From positions 434,001 to 498,000 of the forward strand of contig NZ_BLJE01000002.1 of the NCBI RefSeq assembly GCF_009811795.1: a DNA stretch of 64,000 bases, given 5' to 3'. The notes below the pieces were generated by a model. It was not told the DNA's origin. It saw only the letters and a program-made list of their open reading frames with translations, and ran no database searches. The stretch's first letter is position 1. Each line of letters starts with the position of its first letter. This DNA is from Litoreibacter roseus. Its GTDB lineage: Bacteria > Pseudomonadota > Alphaproteobacteria > Rhodobacterales > Rhodobacteraceae. Positions 62,833-64,000 of this stretch are shown here, one piece after another. The position numbers and the translations under genes were made by a program.

Positions 62833-64000
62833 ATGCGCACACAAATCGCATCAAAGACGGGCGGTTTGATCTCATATTTCACGCGTCACAGAACGGCGGC
62901 CAATCTGGTTCTCGTTCTTATGATTGTCTTGGGCATCGCCTCCGCCCCGAGAATGCGCGCACAGTTTTTCCCTGATACAATTCTGGAAAGCCTGTCGATT
63001 GCAGTCGCGTGGGACGGGGCCGGTGCAGACGACGTGGACCGGGCCATCGTTCAGCTGATGGAGCCGGTTCTGCTTGCTGTCGAGGGGGTGGAAAGTTCCG
63101 TTGCCCGCTCGCGGGAGGGCAATGCCACGATCACCCTGGAATTCGAACCTGACTGGGACATGGGCCGCGCGTCTGACGAGGTTCAGGCGGCGGTTGATGG
63201 GATCAACGATCTGCCGGAAGAGGCCGAAGAACCGACGGTCACCCGCGTTGCATGGCGCGACCGGGTCACGGATGTGGTGATCACCGGCCCGGTGGGGGTA
63301 GATCAACTTGCCCGGTTCTCGGATGAGTTTGTCACCCGGCTTTTTGCTGCGGGGGTGACGCGCACAAAGATCCGGGGCGTCGCCGCGCCTGAAACCATTG
63401 TCGAAGTGCCATCGGCTGATCTGATCAAGAACGACATCACCATGGCCGAGATCGCTGAGGCCATCCGCGAAGAAGCCTCCGCCGACCCGGCGGGCGATGT
63501 CGATGGTGCCAATGCGCGCGTGCGGACAGGTGTGGAAAAACGGGACGCGCAACAGATTGCCGCGATTGTCCTGCGCTCGAACGAAGATGGCTCAACCTTG
63601 ACCGTGGGCGATGTGGGCAGGGTTATAGTCGAGGGGGCGGATCGGGACAGGGCCTATTATGTCGGCGACAATCCGGCGGTTTCGATCCGGGTGGACAGGT
63701 CTACTCAGGGCGATGCCATTGCGATCCAGAACGCTGTCCAGAAAGTCGCAGACGAGCTTGAGCCGATCCTGCCTGAAGGAACGGAGATCGAGCTGATCCG
63801 AACCCGATCCGAAGCCATCACAGGTCGTCTTGATATTCTTTTGGACAATGGTCTGGTCGGGCTTGGTCTTGTTGTTTTACTACTTTTTCTCTTTCTGAAC
63901 GCTCGGACAGCGTTCTGGGTGGCTGCCGGGATTCCCGTTGCGATGTTGGGTGCCATTGCCTTGATGTATGTGGGCGGCCTCACCATCAACATGGTGTCGC
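62833..64000 (+). CDS. RND efflux pump, inner-membrane permease (partial)
   Basis: About the first 389 residues of an AcrB/CzcA-class permease are present before the right edge. TM1 lies near TAANLVLVLMIVLGIASAP, then the first porter domain (FPDTILESLSIAVAWDGAGA), and TM2 starts at GLVGLGLVVLLLFLFLNART. It moves substrates out with proton influx. Specificity is not readable. Confidence 0.93.
   Translation, partial: MRTQIASKTGGLISYFTRHRTAANLVLVLMIVLGIASAPRMRAQFFPDTILESLSIAVAWDGAGADDVDRAIVQLMEPVLLAVEGVESSVARSREGNATITLEFEPDWDMGRASDEVQAAVDGINDLPEEAEEPTVTRVAWRDRVTDVVITGPVGVDQLARFSDEFVTRLFAAGVTRTKIRGVAAPETIVEVPSADLIKNDITMAEIAEAIREEASADPAGDVDGANARVRTGVEKRDAQQIAAIVLRSNEDGSTLTVGDVGRVIVEGADRDRAYYVGDNPAVSIRVDRSTQGDAIAIQNAVQKVADELEPILPEGTEIELIRTRSEAITGRLDILLDNGLVGLGLVVLLLFLFLNARTAFWVAAGIPVAMLGAIALMYVGGLTINMVS

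Noticed and set aside
1-64000. Insertion sequences, prophage, CRISPR or toxin-antitoxin modules
   Set aside because: No transposase, phage structural, cas or toxin-antitoxin features and no regularly spaced repeats were seen on either strand.

Overview
The window is ordinary chromosomal DNA of an alphaproteobacterium, almost certainly a marine Rhodobacterales member (Roseobacter group). The evidence is the regB-senC-regA redox cluster close to ahcY, a hemD / mitofilin-like (COG4223) / hemY run, addAB rather than recBCD, a pyrB paired with a degenerate dihydroorotase, a Roseobacter-style che cluster, and two perfect CtrA-type boxes. Genes are densely packed, with many ATGA start/stop overlaps. 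There is one tRNA-Thr, and no rRNA operon, insertion sequence, prophage or CRISPR array.

Region 1 (1-9 kb, minus strand): a six-gene run reads PAS protein, tsaE, an AmgK-like sugar kinase, a MurU-like nucleotidyltransferase, addB and addA (addA runs off the left edge). It joins t6A tRNA modification, cell-wall sugar recycling and double-strand break repair. A full CtrA-like box lies just upstream of the first gene. tsaE has no ordinary start codon ahead of its P-loop.

Region 2 (9-24 kb): the RegB/RegA redox two-component system with SenC, a small lipoprotein, a LysR regulator, GNAT and HD-domain genes, ahcY, an extensin-like protein, DUF2853, a probable small RNA with a strong terminator, an EVE/YciI/gpsA/tsaD operon, and hemD - COG4223 - hemY. 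hemC is not beside hemD. A tRNA-Thr(CGT) closes the region.

Region 3 (24-39 kb): an accessory-looking catabolic block. It holds hydantoinase A/B-type subunits, a CaiB/BaiF CoA-transferase with an acyl-CoA dehydrogenase, a secreted NTF2-like protein, an NTF2-flavin monooxygenase fusion, a LysR regulator divergent from a BCCT transporter, and a MarR regulator beside an Ior-type molybdenum hydroxylase pair. The parts suggest uptake and breakdown of a quaternary-amine or N-containing osmolyte, but the substrate cannot be read from sequence. Candidate operators are visible for both regulators.

Region 4 (39-44 kb, minus strand): a chemotaxis operon (STAS protein, cheY, cheA, cheW, cheR, a second cheY, a small unknown protein) without cheB, cheD or a receptor gene.

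Region 5 (44-64 kb): housekeeping genes. They include an S49 peptidase, a zinc-ribbon microprotein, a Ca/Na antiporter, an SDR, uvrC (behind an AT-rich leader with a CtrA-type box, a DnaA box and a spaced repeat), pgsA-moaD-moaE, an OmpA-family protein with a coupled coiled-coil protein, ubiA and rsmE only 12 nt apart, gshA, plsY, a pseudo-dihydroorotase with pyrB, a uracil-DNA glycosylase, moaB, and an RND efflux adaptor and pump cut by the right edge.
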